Positions 1-10,160 of a stretch of 64,000 bases of DNA are shown here, piece after piece; position 1 is the first letter of the stretch, and every line of letters starts with the position of its first letter. A model generated the notes under the pieces. The model was given only the letters and a program-made list of their open reading frames with translations. It was not told the DNA's origin and made no database searches. Position numbers and translations under genes: made by a program. Source of the DNA: Allolobophora icterica (Eukaryota; Annelida; Clitellata; Crassiclitellata; Lumbricidae); the NCBI GenBank assembly GCA_963556255.1, contig OY744605.1, positions 8,005,291 through 8,069,290 of the forward strand, read 5' to 3'.

Positions 1-119
1 GAAGCCAAACGATGTTGTTTAACACTGGGCATTACCATTCCATCGCTGGAATAATTCGGGAAACCCCGAGCAATGTAATTTACGGTAAGGTCGACGTCAA
101 CGGCCTTGCAGACATAAAA

Positions 120-450
120 TGTGAATAACAGTTGAAGAATGTTACTGTAAAACGATTACAAAAATGTATAGAAAAAACTTGAATTAATGTGAATAGCAAT
201 TGAAGAATGTTACTGTAAAACGATTACAAAAATGTATAGGGAAAACTTGAATTAATGTATACATACATATATACAGTATAGGCCAATAGAGTGTACTGTT
301 AAACGATTGCAAAAAATGTTTAGGAAATGTAAAACCTTATAATTACACAAACGTACTGTAAAATGACTGCATAAAATGTACAGGGAATTGTGAATTAATG
401 TATATGCATGTATATAAATAGTGCGTACTGTAAAATGTATAGGAAAGGCG
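120..450 (+). repeat. Degenerate tandem repeat, about 68-bp unit, four to five copies
   Basis: The first two copies (120-188 and 189-256) are nearly identical, with the core TTACTGTAAAACGATTACAA and end GAATTAATGT. Later copies near 290, 352 and 424 (TACTGTAAAATG...ATGTATAGGAAA) are more diverged. The rest of 1-600 shows nothing else. Confidence 0.8.
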
Positions 451-599
451 AGGTGTATCAGGTTGTTATATAAGTCTATAATGCTGTTAAACTCATCCAT
501 TTGCATGGAACGTGTCGGAAGTTATATTTAAAAGAATGTACATAGGTCCCAGGATATTTGTATAACTGTGCAACTGCACAACTGTAAACTGTACATATC

Positions 600-830
600 T
601 GCAGAAAATATTTATTTAAAAAAAAACAAGAAAAAAAGAGAAATATACCCGGGCGAAGGAAAAAAAAGGAAAAAAAGAAAGAAAAAAGACGGGAAAAAAA
701 TATTTAAAAAAGAGAGATAATAAAGAGAAAAAAATAATATACCCGTGTGGAGGGAAAAAATGGAGGGAAAAAGAGTGGAACAGATACAACAGATACATAT
801 ATATACCAAAAAGAGGCACACAAAAATAAA
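600..830. repeat. Purine-rich low-complexity tract with a duplicated core
   Basis: Long A/G tract with two related stretches, ATATACCCGGGCGAAGG (about 642) and ATATACCCGTGTGGAGG (about 738), each followed by A-runs. Minus-strand open frames here are poly-Phe artefacts. Confidence 0.6.
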
Positions 831-1024
831 TAAAAACGTCCAAGGCCAATAGAATGAAGAAAAAACGAAACCACTGCAAAAACCAACGCAGAACAGAGTA
901 GAAAAGACGCCAAAGGAGAGAGAATTCCCCCAAAAACTTTTCTGAAGACGTCAACGGCCTCAGTTGCCATACGATGTCGTTAAAACCCTGAATAGTAGTA
1001 GTAAGGATGTAATGTTGCGTTTAG

Positions 1025-1060
1025 ACACCTTTAAGAAGATGCTATATGATCTTATATAAA
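1025..1060 (+). promoter_or_regulatory. ACACCTTTAA / TATATAAA module
   Basis: ACACC at 1025, TATATAAA at 1053, distance 28. First of about 45 such pairs in the flanks; a promoter role is only inferred. Confidence 0.35.
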
Positions 1061-1599
1061 CTTAAGCCATATTCAAAAATTATTCCTGCGCGACTTATAT
1101 TTAATTACATAGCTGTATAAAGCCCTTATAACTTCTTCCGACGTCAGCGACTCTTTTGTTATAAGATGTCCTTAAACTCTGGACTCTACTGGTGTCCTGC
1201 AGGCCATCGTGCAAAGAAAGTCTTTAGCAAGGCCTCATCTACACTGTCCGCATGCTCTGACGTATCCCACTTAGCCCTATATATATTTACACTGATACCC
1301 GTATGGAATCTATATGACGAGTAAGTAAGTTGAGCTAAAGTCGACGTCTATGGCTCTTATAACGTTTCTAAGGCTGGCATTGACCGTATAAATAAGAGCA
1401 CACGACCAAGAGGTGCAATATGCATAAAATCTGGTTATTCCCTCGTGTGTAAGGTACTGCTTTATACTGTCTATAAATAAGATTAAAAGAAGAGCAGCCC
1501 TTTAACCTTCACCTAGGGTCATGAAGTGGATGTTCATTTTCTTAGTCTTGGCGTATGAGGGCGCGTGGCCAATCCTTTCACTCTGCGTCTTCATAACCA

Positions 1600-2160
<561 letters not shown>

Positions 2161-2683
2161 GCCTATCTGAAGGCCGGATTAAAGAGGGCGATTCTAAAAA
2201 TCGAAATCGAAACTATTCCTTCTAAGACAATTTTAATATGTTTTCAACTAATGCCATATATTTATTAATTGCTCTAATTTTAGTCTGAAATAAAATAAAA
2301 TAATATCAAGAGAGAAAGGTTAAGTAAGGTCGACGTCCAGGGCTCTGATGACCCTAATATGTCAGTTAGGAGTTGAAGAAGAAGAGCAGTCATTTACACA
2401 CCTTTTCTAAGCCTTAGACATCCTATAAATAAAGATCAAACAAGAATTGTAATTATCTTTAACGCCTCCAATATATCAGCTCCTTAAGCTAGTCATGAGA
2501 CAACCATACTACAAAGAGTTAATGACTTCAGTTTCTTAGCCTCGGCATATGAGGGTGGGTAGCCAGTCATCTCCCTAGCGTCTCATCTTCCCACCGACAG
2601 TGTACAGTCAGTGTACTCATTTATAGCTGAATTGCCTAGAGGGCGCAGGAGGAACAGAAATCTCGAGCGAAATTTCTGCCCTG

Positions 2684-2753
2684 GCGGACAGTTCAACCGC
2701 CGACCTCTGGATTGACAGCCAAGTACGCTAACCACTACACAATCGAGCGCCCC
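2684..2753 (-). repeat. tRNA-derived SINE head, family 1
   Basis: Minus-strand sequence has a D-arm/A-box (GTGTAGTGGTTAGCG), an anticodon-arm-like CTGTCAATC and a T-arm/B-box-like GGTTGAAC, in tRNA order and spacing. The anticodon loop CTGTCAA recalls tRNA-Asp(GTC). It is not a functional tRNA because the acceptor ends do not pair. Better copies lie at 32464, 45315 and 54611. Confidence 0.7.
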
Positions 2754-2889
2754 ATAACGAGTCATTAAACAATATACTGCGTTGTTGTTGCTACGTATAG
2801 ACACATTTTGGTCGTTCAATCCGACATTATATCGAACTGAATTTAGTATCATAGCATAAAGGGTGAGAACTATTTAGTCATAGGATCTT

Positions 2890-3113
2890 ACTAAGCTGGC
2901 GTTGTAGCGAACCCATCTGATACGAAGTAGCGCTCGTGGATAAGCTGTTGCCCTGCGCTTAGCTTCAGAGTAGCTCTTTAGAAATTTAGAATTTACGATT
3001 ACGACCAAGGATCTGCGCATCTAAGGGAATGAACGTGTAGACTAGCTCGCCATGTCAGCTCTCAGCCACACTTCTAAGACACCTTTAAATCGCTTTTCAT
3101 AAGTTGTATATAT
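2890..3113 (+). repeat. LINE 3'-tail relic with ACACC/TATA module
   Basis: GAAGTAGCGCTCGTGGATAAG...GCCCTGCGCTTAGCTTCAGA...TTACGATTACGACC is the dispersed 3' tail seen after LINE coding relics elsewhere (46800, 48600, 52190, 61990). It ends with CTAAGACACCTTTAAATCGC (3076) and TATATATATT (3107). Confidence 0.6.
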
Positions 3114-3270
3114 ATTCGCCGTTTTTAATAAATGTTAACTGCCATGCTCTAAGGCTCTTGTGATAAAGCATACAGCAACTACCCGCAGTGATATGTTGTC
3201 AATGTATAAACATTAAGAATTGATGCTGAAGATATGGTTTCCTATCGACGTCGCTTGTTTTAAGTCCGAA

Positions 3271-3530
3271 ACTGTCTGAGATCGGTGAGTGTAAGTCCAA
3301 ATCCTCGTCTTGTTTGATGTTCTTCATTAGCGTTAAAAAAACTTCATAGACTTGCAAGGTTCATATCATAAAAATGTACAAAGCGGGGGTCAAAGCGCCC
3401 ACTAGACACTCATCAAGTTTCTAATGATAGTTTCATAGGTTAAATGAAAAACTATCATTAGAAACTTGATGAATGTCTAGTGGGCGCTTTGACCCCCGCT
3501 TTGTACTTACACTCACCGATCTCAGACAGT
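3271..3530. repeat. Long fold-back (inverted repeat) with 58-bp inner arms
   Basis: Inner arms 3376-3433 and 3449-3506 are inverted copies with one mismatch around a 15-nt loop. Outer arms 3271-3296 and 3505-3530 pair perfectly over 26 bp, with about 80 unpaired bases on the left side between outer and inner arms. The arm sequence (AAAGCGGGGTCAAAGCGCCC-like) also occurs singly near 7933 and 47358. Confidence 0.95.
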
Positions 3531-3899
3531 TCATAAGCTAAATAACTCGTTTTCCGGGCGGGATTCCCGCCCTACATGAGGCCGATGAGGCTGCTGTTGA
3601 GTGGCTATGCGCAAACTGCAAAAGCTAAATAAATAGGCTAAATGAAACGACTTGTGAAGGAGATGAGTGAACGACGGTGGAGGAGATGTATTCTCCAGAT
3701 CAAATCAACTGATAAATCTCAAATTCTAAGAATTTGAAGAAAAAGAAAAAGAAAACGCAGATAAGGAAAATGCAGAGAAAACATAAGTTGTAGATGAAAA
3801 CGACCCCAGTGATGTTTTAAACGACACTTGTGGTCTTTGGGATGACCCACGAAGAACAGACGAAACAGGGGAACAGAGAGAAAACAAAGATGTCAACAA

Positions 3900-4697
3900 T
3901 GTGCTTCCCAGCAGACTACCCAGGTAGACAAATTAATTCTCCCACGTTCTCAATCTACTCGCCATCTAACTCCATTGAGATCATGTTCTCTTTCTTCCGA
4001 AATATCAGGAATCTGTTTTATTTCAGCTTTGCATTCTTTGTAGAAATCTTCACATTTTCCTGGATGACTTTCATTTGACCTTTGTCGGCAAACCTAATGT
4101 TGTTGATTCTATTGATTTTTTTGCCATGTACTGCAATTCTTGTTCCAATGCTTTGAATTTTTACCCATCACTCTTTCCAGATATGTAATGAATTTTGTGG
4201 TTTAGACATCTGTCTTATGCTTCTTTAGATGTTGCCTACTCTGACACTCTCTTCACATTTTCGAAAACATTTTGGATCAATTCCATCAGCCTTCTTCCTA
4301 GACCGAATTATTTTAGCAACGCTCGTATTACACTGTGTTTGTTGGAGTCAAACACCTTCTGGAGGTATATGAAGCAGTTGTACAAAAGCTTTCCCTTTTT
4401 TCCTTTGAAAAATAGGGTAACATTTGCAAAATTAGTTGCTAATAATTACGCTTTCACATGCTCCAGGCTAAGATTTGTATTTCAACCCATGACAAATAAT
4501 GCAGGATGATTGCTGATTGTGTTGAAATAATACTTAGTAAGTTCTTCACAAAATTCAATTAATTTTCGTGCACCATTTTCTGTAGCAGAAATCCAACAAA
4601 TGAAATCACTCAACAAGTGAGAAGTACCGGTAATTTCAATCATATTACTGTTAATGAGAGCTACACTGAAGCCTACGTGTCTTCTGAGATATACCAA
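3900..4697 (-). pseudogene. Decayed open frame of unknown origin
   Basis: From an ATG at 4697 the frame is open for 71 codons to 4482 (RRHVGFSVALINSNMIEITG...FCEELTKYYFNTISNHPAL). Reading on in the same frame gives protein-like sequence for another 180 codons (ATNFANVTLFFKGKKGKLLY, LIQNVFENVKRVSE, RFADKGQMKVIQENVKISTK) broken only by eight or so stops, several of them TGA/TAA/TAG that could arise from C-to-T changes. I do not recognise the family; a dead transposon or retroelement gene is most likely. It may be chance. Confidence 0.3.
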
Positions 4698-4940
4698 ATG
4701 TCAGAAAAGTCTTCATCTACAGCTGTTCTGATCACGTTACGCTATTATGAGTAGTCAAAGGTAAGGCATACAGTCATAAACAAAAACAAAATAAATATTA
4801 AATAAAGATAAATGACGAATTTGAAAGAAAACCAAAGGATTTTCTAAAGGAGCTCTGTCGTATGTACGCTGAAGCTAATTCTACGAAGCACCAATGAATT
4901 AAAATTTTATGCGAAGTCGGTCTTTCTCTCTGGGCCCCAG
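4080..4940. other. AT-rich stretch, no named element
   Basis: Apart from the decayed frame on the minus strand I see no repeat signature, RNA gene or promoter here. Confidence 0.4.
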
Positions 4941-5159
4941 ATGCCTTTGGACCCCATTGGGCGCTTCTCAGAAAAGAACAATAAAAAATGCTTCCAACAC
5001 ACCCTTAAAAACATTTCCTTAGAGCTATATATAATGTTCAACGATCATTTTATTCAGACTGGTGTTGGCAATAATGTTGATATAATGAGGAATGACAATC
5101 GAAATCGTAATCGTAAACTCCAAGCTTCTAAGGCGCAACTCAAACGCTACGTGCTAAGT

Positions 5160-5660
5160 GCATATTCAAGAGCGCTGCGTCGGAGCAGAGTTGTCCAGAG
5201 ATCGATGTCCATTGGAGGTCCGAGTCCGGAAGCCAGAGAGACCAGAGAGATGAGGTAGAACAGCTGCTAAGGCGGGTTTCGTTGAGGACAAGAAAGCTTG
5301 GAAGGCAGTGGATTGGTTAGGGTAGGAATCCTTAAGGAAATGAGACTTCAATTTCGAATGGAATGCGTGTGGGGTGAAAAGTAGAGGAGCCTGAGGCTAG
5401 TGACAGACTGACAGTAGGTCAGTGGCGGAATTGGCAGAGGAAAAGAATATGTGAAATTCAGTGGAAATTTCGTTCCAGAGTCGAGGTGCAGTGTTGGATA
5501 TGAATGGCGACTATTGACTGGGAAACGGGAGAGAGTGAGATATAGGGGAGGAATCGAGTAGAGAGGTGTTGCTGGATGGTGAAGAGTTCTCGAAGGTACT
5601 CTTGCTGGGAGTATTAGGACTTTCACGTGATGCCAACCATAAGATGTGTTACACATTTCA
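5160..5660 (-). repeat. LINE C-terminal coding relic and 3' tail
   Basis: The minus strand encodes APRLWNEISTEFH and, after a stop, FHSKLKSHFLKDSYP, the C-terminal pattern of L2/CR1-like reverse transcriptases, then a tail with TCTCTGGCTTCCGGACTCGG and GGACATCGATCTCTGGACAA. Related relics lie at 29930, 35580 and 39240 on this strand and at 46600, 48400, 52000, 56950 and 61800 on the other. Confidence 0.6.
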
Positions 5661-5982
5661 ATATTTTTTTAAATTCTGCCTCCACCCTAACTGTGGTAGT
5701 GCCACATCCAAGCTTGGATCATGTCGGTGGTTGACGCTTACCATCTTTGTTGTGGCTCAGCAGTGTCAGCACTGTAAAACTACACCCATTTAAACGTTTC
5801 TGTCACGTGCTATATCGTCGTTAATTCCATTCAACCATCATTGCTATGCATTATTTTCCGACAACTAGTCGTTGCACTTGCTGGGAGTATTAGGACTTTC
5901 ACGTGATGCCAACCATAAGATGTGTTACACATTTCAATATTTTTTTAATTCTCTTCACCATCCAGCAACACCTCTCTACTCG
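5555..5982. repeat. Local duplication: 72-bp exact direct repeat and 32-bp exact inverted repeat
   Basis: 5601-5672 is repeated exactly at 5877-5948 (starting CTTGCTGGGAGTATTAGGAC). 5555-5586 (starting CGAGTAGAGAGGTGTTGCTG) recurs inverted at 5951-5982. Perfect identity shows the rearrangement is recent. Confidence 0.95.
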
Positions 5983-5986
5983 CTTT

Positions 5987-7050
5987 CCATTCGAATTTGA
6001 AGTCTCATTTCTTCAAGAGAGCCTACCCTAACCAAATAGTCGTTGCCCTGGTAGACACAAGACATCGTGAAAAAATGCGTACGAATTGCAAAATGAAACT
6101 CAGTTCTCCTAAGACACCTTTTAAACGCTTAAGTCAGTAATTTATATACTCGTTAGTTTACGTTAATTTATTCGTTTACAAAATATTTTATATGTAAGAA
6201 GGTCGTCGTCAACGGCCATTCCATCCACAGGGTGTCGTTAAACACTGGATACAGCCAACCATTGTTCTGGAGTTATTTATATCAAATCCCTGCAAATATC
6301 TACGCGTGTGAACCATAGCAAACTCAATCATAATGAGTAACTAACCATATGCTGTAGATGGGACGATTAGAAGGCTACGGAGAGGACTGGCCTTCCATCA
6401 ACATATGCTGAGGCCGAGAAAATGAAGTCACTTCATACCTATGGCTGCCTTCGACTATGTCTAGCTAGATAACGGTTAAAACTGTACCATAAAATGTCGT
6501 TAAACTTTTGAATCAATACAATCATTGTTTGAATATTATTATCACAATCATTATCATCATCGTCATGGTCATCATTATCGTTATTTAACATTGGCATTAT
6601 AATTTTTTTATTTATTAGGACGACATCAAAGCTGGAACTGACTGGGTCATTACTTGAATTAAATAAATAATAGTATTAAGTGATTTTTAACGGAACCTTA
6701 TGGCTCCCAGAGCCGTTGACTACGATCTTTCTATCTTTTCCTTACGATAGTGAAGTGCATAATGTCATTGATAAATAACGATACTGATGAAGATGTTGAC
6801 GACGACGATGATGATGATGATAAAATTGATGAGATCCAAACAATGGTTTGATTGATTCCAACAGTTTAACGATATCTTATTGAAGATCAGAAAGATGACA
6901 GTTATGATGATTGTGGCCTAGAAAATCCAGTCAGCATTATGTCTGACACAACACAGATTATAAAATGTTATGGTTTTTATATCATAGAAAAACCACAGTT
7001 ATCTTAGACACATTTGAAAAAACTGCATCTGTTTGTTTTTAAATCTTACT
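5987..7050. other. Repeat mosaic with a short ATC-bearing repeat copy
   Basis: Holds an ACACC/TATA module (6114/6143), GTCGTCAACGGCCATTCC repeat sequence (6208), a plus-strand copy of the ATC repeat with a short, imperfect array (6535-6580) and its GGACGACATCA arm (6619). Nothing coding. Confidence 0.6.
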
Positions 7051-7055
7051 TAACT

Positions 7056-7195
7056 TATAAGATGAAGCCAAAGCTTTAAAAAGGTATTGAAGATAGGGAA
7101 CTTATAGACTGAAATAAATCTAAAAAGAGGTGTTGAAGAAAGTAGTATGCTCTTCGTCTTTTACTTATAGGATGAATATAAGCTTTATAAGAGGA
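7056..7195 (-). promoter_or_regulatory. Three tandem ACACC/TATA-type modules
   Basis: On the minus strand, CCTTTTTAAAGC...TATAAG, CAACACCTCTTTTTAG...TATAAG (ACACC at 7133, TATAAG at 7106) and a third variant follow each other every 50-60 bp. Equivalent triplets occur near 27430-27580, 33947-34080, 37260-37400 and 38060-38180. Confidence 0.35.
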
Positions 7196-7249
7196 TTGTA
7201 AGGACTTCTCTGGCTGACAGTTTTGCATAATTATGGAGGAAAGTTAAAT

Positions 7250-7800
7250 TGCTTTCGTTGAAACTGTGGTTTTCAACTTGCCCTGCGCTTAGATTTGAGT
7301 AGAACTTTAGAAATTTGCAGATTACGATAACCGTTATTATCTTGGCATCTATCGGAACTAACGGGCGACGCGCTCGCCAAGTCAGCATTGAACGGCACTT
7401 CTACTACACCTTTAAAACGCATTTCAAGAGTGGTATATATAATCTCTGTGGCCACCGTACTCTGATTCTGAACAGCACAAAATATTGGTGATTGCATTAA
7501 ATTACGTTAAATCGCTTAAATATCCCAAAAAAGGTCTAGAATTTGTAAGGCATTTCATGCAGAGTTGGAGACATTGAAGGGTTTTTGAATTGTAAAAAGT
7601 ACTTTGTATTTTTTTTTATAAACGACGCTTAATTGCGTGAAATTGTTCGGTTTGGATTGATTTTCGCGACATTGTGTCGGAAATATTTCTCTTTCATCTG
7701 GAGTTTACAGGATTACTTTGGAGTTTAGACGAGTTTCCGATGCGATAACAAAGAAAGGAAACGAGCGATTTGCTTCTTGGGGGTGGGGGGTTAGAGTACT
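7250..7800 (+). repeat. LINE-tail relic plus conserved downstream sequence
   Basis: Begins with CCCTGCGCTTAGATTTGAGT, passes ACACCTTTAAAACGC (7406) and TATATATAA (7434), then a stretch (TTGGTGATTGCATTAAATTA...GAGTTTCCGATGCGATAACA) recognisable again at 46985-47320, 36330-36600 and, reversed, 57600-57880. No open frame. Confidence 0.55.
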
Positions 7801-8534
7801 TGTTAGGTCAGAAGACATCGGTTATCGCGTTGAGGGTTTGTATTAGGAATATGAAAATCGTCTTGTTTCATTTTCTTCATTAGCCTTTAAAAAACTTCAT
7901 TGAGTTCAAAGGTGTTTATCATAATAATATACAAAGCGGGGTCAAAGCGCCCAGTAGACAGTTCATCAAGTTCTAATGATAGTTTCGTAGACGAAGCGAC
8001 TTATGAAGGAAATGATGTAAACGTTGGATTAGAAGATGCCTTCTCCCGATCAAATCAAGCGATCTGGCTCAAAATTCGAAGAATTTGAAGATAAAGAAAA
8101 TGCAGATGAGGAAAACACAGAAAAAAAAACAGAACGTGTACATGAAAACGAGGCAGTGATGTTCTTAACGAGAACTTGCGTCACTGTCCATGCAGATAGC
8201 CCACGAAGTGCAGACGAAATTAAGACTAGACATCGTCATCATTTGGGGAAAAGACAGAAAACGAAGATGTCAGCGATGGACCAGGGCTGTAGTCGAGGGT
8301 ATACACGGGTATACAGCAAGTACTCACCTCTAGAAACCGTATACTTACCTCACAGAATATTTGTACTCACCTCTAATAATTGTTTCGGAAAACTAACCAG
8401 TGGCGTGTACTCACCTCTAATTTTACCACTACAGCTCTGCGTTGGACTCCCGTAGAGACTACTCAACAAGCAGCTATTCAGTTGGAAAGAAAGACAAACA
8501 TGGAAGTAGAACTACTCAGTCGAAGAAGAAGTTA
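7801..8534 (+). other. Repeat mosaic up to the Polinton
   Basis: Contains a single copy of the sequence that forms the fold-back at 3376 (here 7930-7990). Around 8280-8450 are short imperfect repeats of TATACTCACCTCTA-like text (ACTCACCTCTA near 8330, 8370 and 8410). The open frame 8036-8455 has no recognisable domain and I do not regard it as a gene. Confidence 0.5.
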
Positions 8535-8540
8535 AACTCC
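8535..8540. repeat. Left 6-bp target-site duplication of the Polinton
   Basis: AACTCC directly precedes the left TIR. The same six bases directly follow the right TIR at 25725-25730. The inferred empty site reads GTTA-AACTCC-AGTGTAA. Confidence 0.93.
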
Positions 8541-8745
8541 AGTAGATAGAAAGATCGGCAGCTAGCGCATTTGACCAGTCCTGGGTTCAAAACCTGACCT
8601 ATTAGGTTTGCGAACAGTTACTAACCTTTAGCGTAGGATGAAAACTCTCCGCCATGCACGAGTCTAAACACATGGGTCGAATACAATCAGCCGAGTGCTC
8701 GGTTCAAGGCTAATTCTATGTGCATGAATCTATAGACCGTTGGAA
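8541..8745 (+). repeat. Left terminal inverted repeat of the Polinton
   Basis: The first 23 bases match the right end perfectly. Beyond that the match is patchy but continues for about 200 bp, through CCTGGGTTC (8580-8588), CCTATTAGGTT, ACTAACC, and two copies of a TGCACGAGTCTA-like motif (8655-8676 and about 8719-8741). The outer part resembles a tRNA gene: an A-box-like stretch in the first 35 bases and a B-box-like GGGTTCAAAACC at 8583-8594. The region between the TIR and the first gene is listed separately. Confidence 0.88.
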
Positions 8746-9395
8746 ATCCCTGTAGGATCACACGCTTGGTTGGGACAATGCCGTCTCTATATGTCGTCTC
8801 AGCTATAGAACCAATTAAAGAACTCTCGAGTGTCTCTTTACTCCAGCTAGACAACTAACAATGAAGCTATGTAACGAGACGCGAGAATTGCCTGCGGTAT
8901 AAAGTCGTCCGCGTAATTAAACCCATTTATAGTGGACTGAATTGTCGTTGTATCTAGTCTCCGACCCACATAAATGAGGATGGGTCAACAACGGCTCATT
9001 GTGATTAAACCTATTCATAGTCACCAGCGGCTGTATAACAACTCTCTTTACAGACATTCCATCCGTCTGACACGAGGCGTATGAGGATGAGTGGCTCTAC
9101 AGCGTTGGCGTTAAATAAACGTTTTCTTTATTTCAGTAACTTATGATTATGAATGTGTCCTACGTCATAGGTATATAATCATATGGTGTGACCAGGAATT
9201 TCGTTGTCACACATCCACTTTTCTGTCCCATAGCGTGACAGAATTTCTGCGGATTCGTATGACGAGAGGAAACGATGTTAGTCTGGTAGGAAATTTCTAA
9301 ATGTACTCATCATCATAAGTAGTAGTAAATTGCGACATCTGGCACAACCATGTTCATGATGGAACACAATTGGAAATCCATGCATCCGATTCATC
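8746..9395. other. Left non-coding segment of the Polinton, with degenerate direct repeats
   Basis: No credible reading frame. Two related stretches of about 100 bp follow one another: the first starts ATTAAACCCATTTATAGT (about 8916) and runs to ATGAGGATGGGTCAACAACGG, the second starts ATTAAACCTATTCATAGT (about 9004) and runs to ATGAGGATGAGTGGCTCTAC. These could be subterminal protein-binding repeats. The rest, up to the stop codon of the first minus-strand gene, shows nothing I can name. Confidence 0.5.
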
Positions 9396-10097
9396 TTATT
9401 CTTGTGCGTAGAAAAGACGCCTCTGTCTAGTGAAACGATCGAGGACTATAACGTCGTTTACCTTTACCTGAATAGACGGCTTAGCCCCGATATAGATATT
9501 ATCGATCCGAATATCGTAAACGACTTTACAACGCGTTTTTTTGAGAGTTTCAGGATCTATCGGCTCATCGTCTGAATCGTAAAATCCTGTAGTTATCTTA
9601 GGCGGCACATCCGGATTTCTTGATTTTTCATAGGCAGTTAAAAGTTTTGGATATAGAGTAGGAGGTATATCGGAAAGGATTTTACCTTTCTCTTTCTTTC
9701 TGTAAAAAATATCCATTTGATCGACATCCGCATCCATCTCGTATTTATTAAGCGCGTCTTTCACATCGGATCTTTTAAGATGTTCTTTTACTAGTTTTAA
9801 ACACGATTCAAAAATTTCAATCGTCTTCGCTTCGTCTTCGGTTTCACCAACCATTTTATCGTACATGGTTACTGGTAAAGAATACGAGTCTAAGAGACCC
9901 GTTTGCGAAGATCGGTTTTCTTGAATCCCATAAGAATACAGCGGAGGAGTTTTTATAGATATTTTATCGATTGTCCCGTCGTCGTATTTGTACTTTAGAA
10001 ATATGCGTTGAAATTTATTTCCAGCGGGAGTCGTCATTTTTGTAACGTCTTCGAAAATAACATTATTTATATTAAAGTTTTTCCATGTGATTGCCAT
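9396..10097 (-). CDS. Putative single-stranded-DNA-binding-like protein (DUF2738-like), Polinton
   Basis: 233 residues, starting at an ATG preceded by an AT-rich leader. The middle has a long charged helical stretch (about residues 85-125). The C-terminal third (about 185-230) is beta-rich and contains DIRIDNIYIGAKPSIQVKVND. The layout (N-terminal beta-rich FEDVTKM...KTPPLYSYGIQ, C-terminal RIDNIYIGAKPSIQVKV) resembles, from memory, the NCLDV/Polinton family DUF2738, for which an ssDNA-binding role has been proposed. That assignment is inference and needs a profile search. It is the outermost gene on the left, and its neighbour on the same strand is the integrase, so a DNA-transaction role is plausible. 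The frame is intact. Confidence 0.6.
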   Translation of the reverse strand: MAITWKNFNINNVIFEDVTKMTTPAGNKFQRIFLKYKYDDGTIDKISIKTPPLYSYGIQENRSSQTGLLDSYSLPVTMYDKMVGETEDEAKTIEIFESCLKLVKEHLKRSDVKDALNKYEMDADVDQMDIFYRKKEKGKILSDIPPTLYPKLLTAYEKSRNPDVPPKITTGFYDSDDEPIDPETLKKTRCKVVYDIRIDNIYIGAKPSIQVKVNDVIVLDRFTRQRRLFYAQE

Positions 10098-10160
10098 AGT
10101 ATCTCTTTATTATATGAATATTATTTCTTTAAGTCGAAATAGCATTTTTGAATAATCGTT

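Noticed and set aside
616..970. Phe-rich minus-strand frames
   Set aside because: Produced by the purine-rich tract; no domain, no codon signature.
2684..2753. Functional tRNA-Asp gene
   Set aside because: Ends do not pair and the T-arm is damaged; repeated copies with a common body show it is a SINE head.
3554..3600. Hammerhead-ribozyme-like CCGATGAGGC and hairpin GGGCGGGATTCCCGCCC
   Set aside because: The CUGAUGA core is not exact and no GAAA/cleavage-site partner is found.
8036..8455. 139-codon plus-strand frame left of the Polinton
   Set aside because: No domain; overlaps dispersed repeat sequence shared with 3700-3900 and 36840-36960.
8541..8600. TIR as a real tRNA gene
   Set aside because: B-box is good but acceptor and anticodon stems do not form; kept only as a resemblance.
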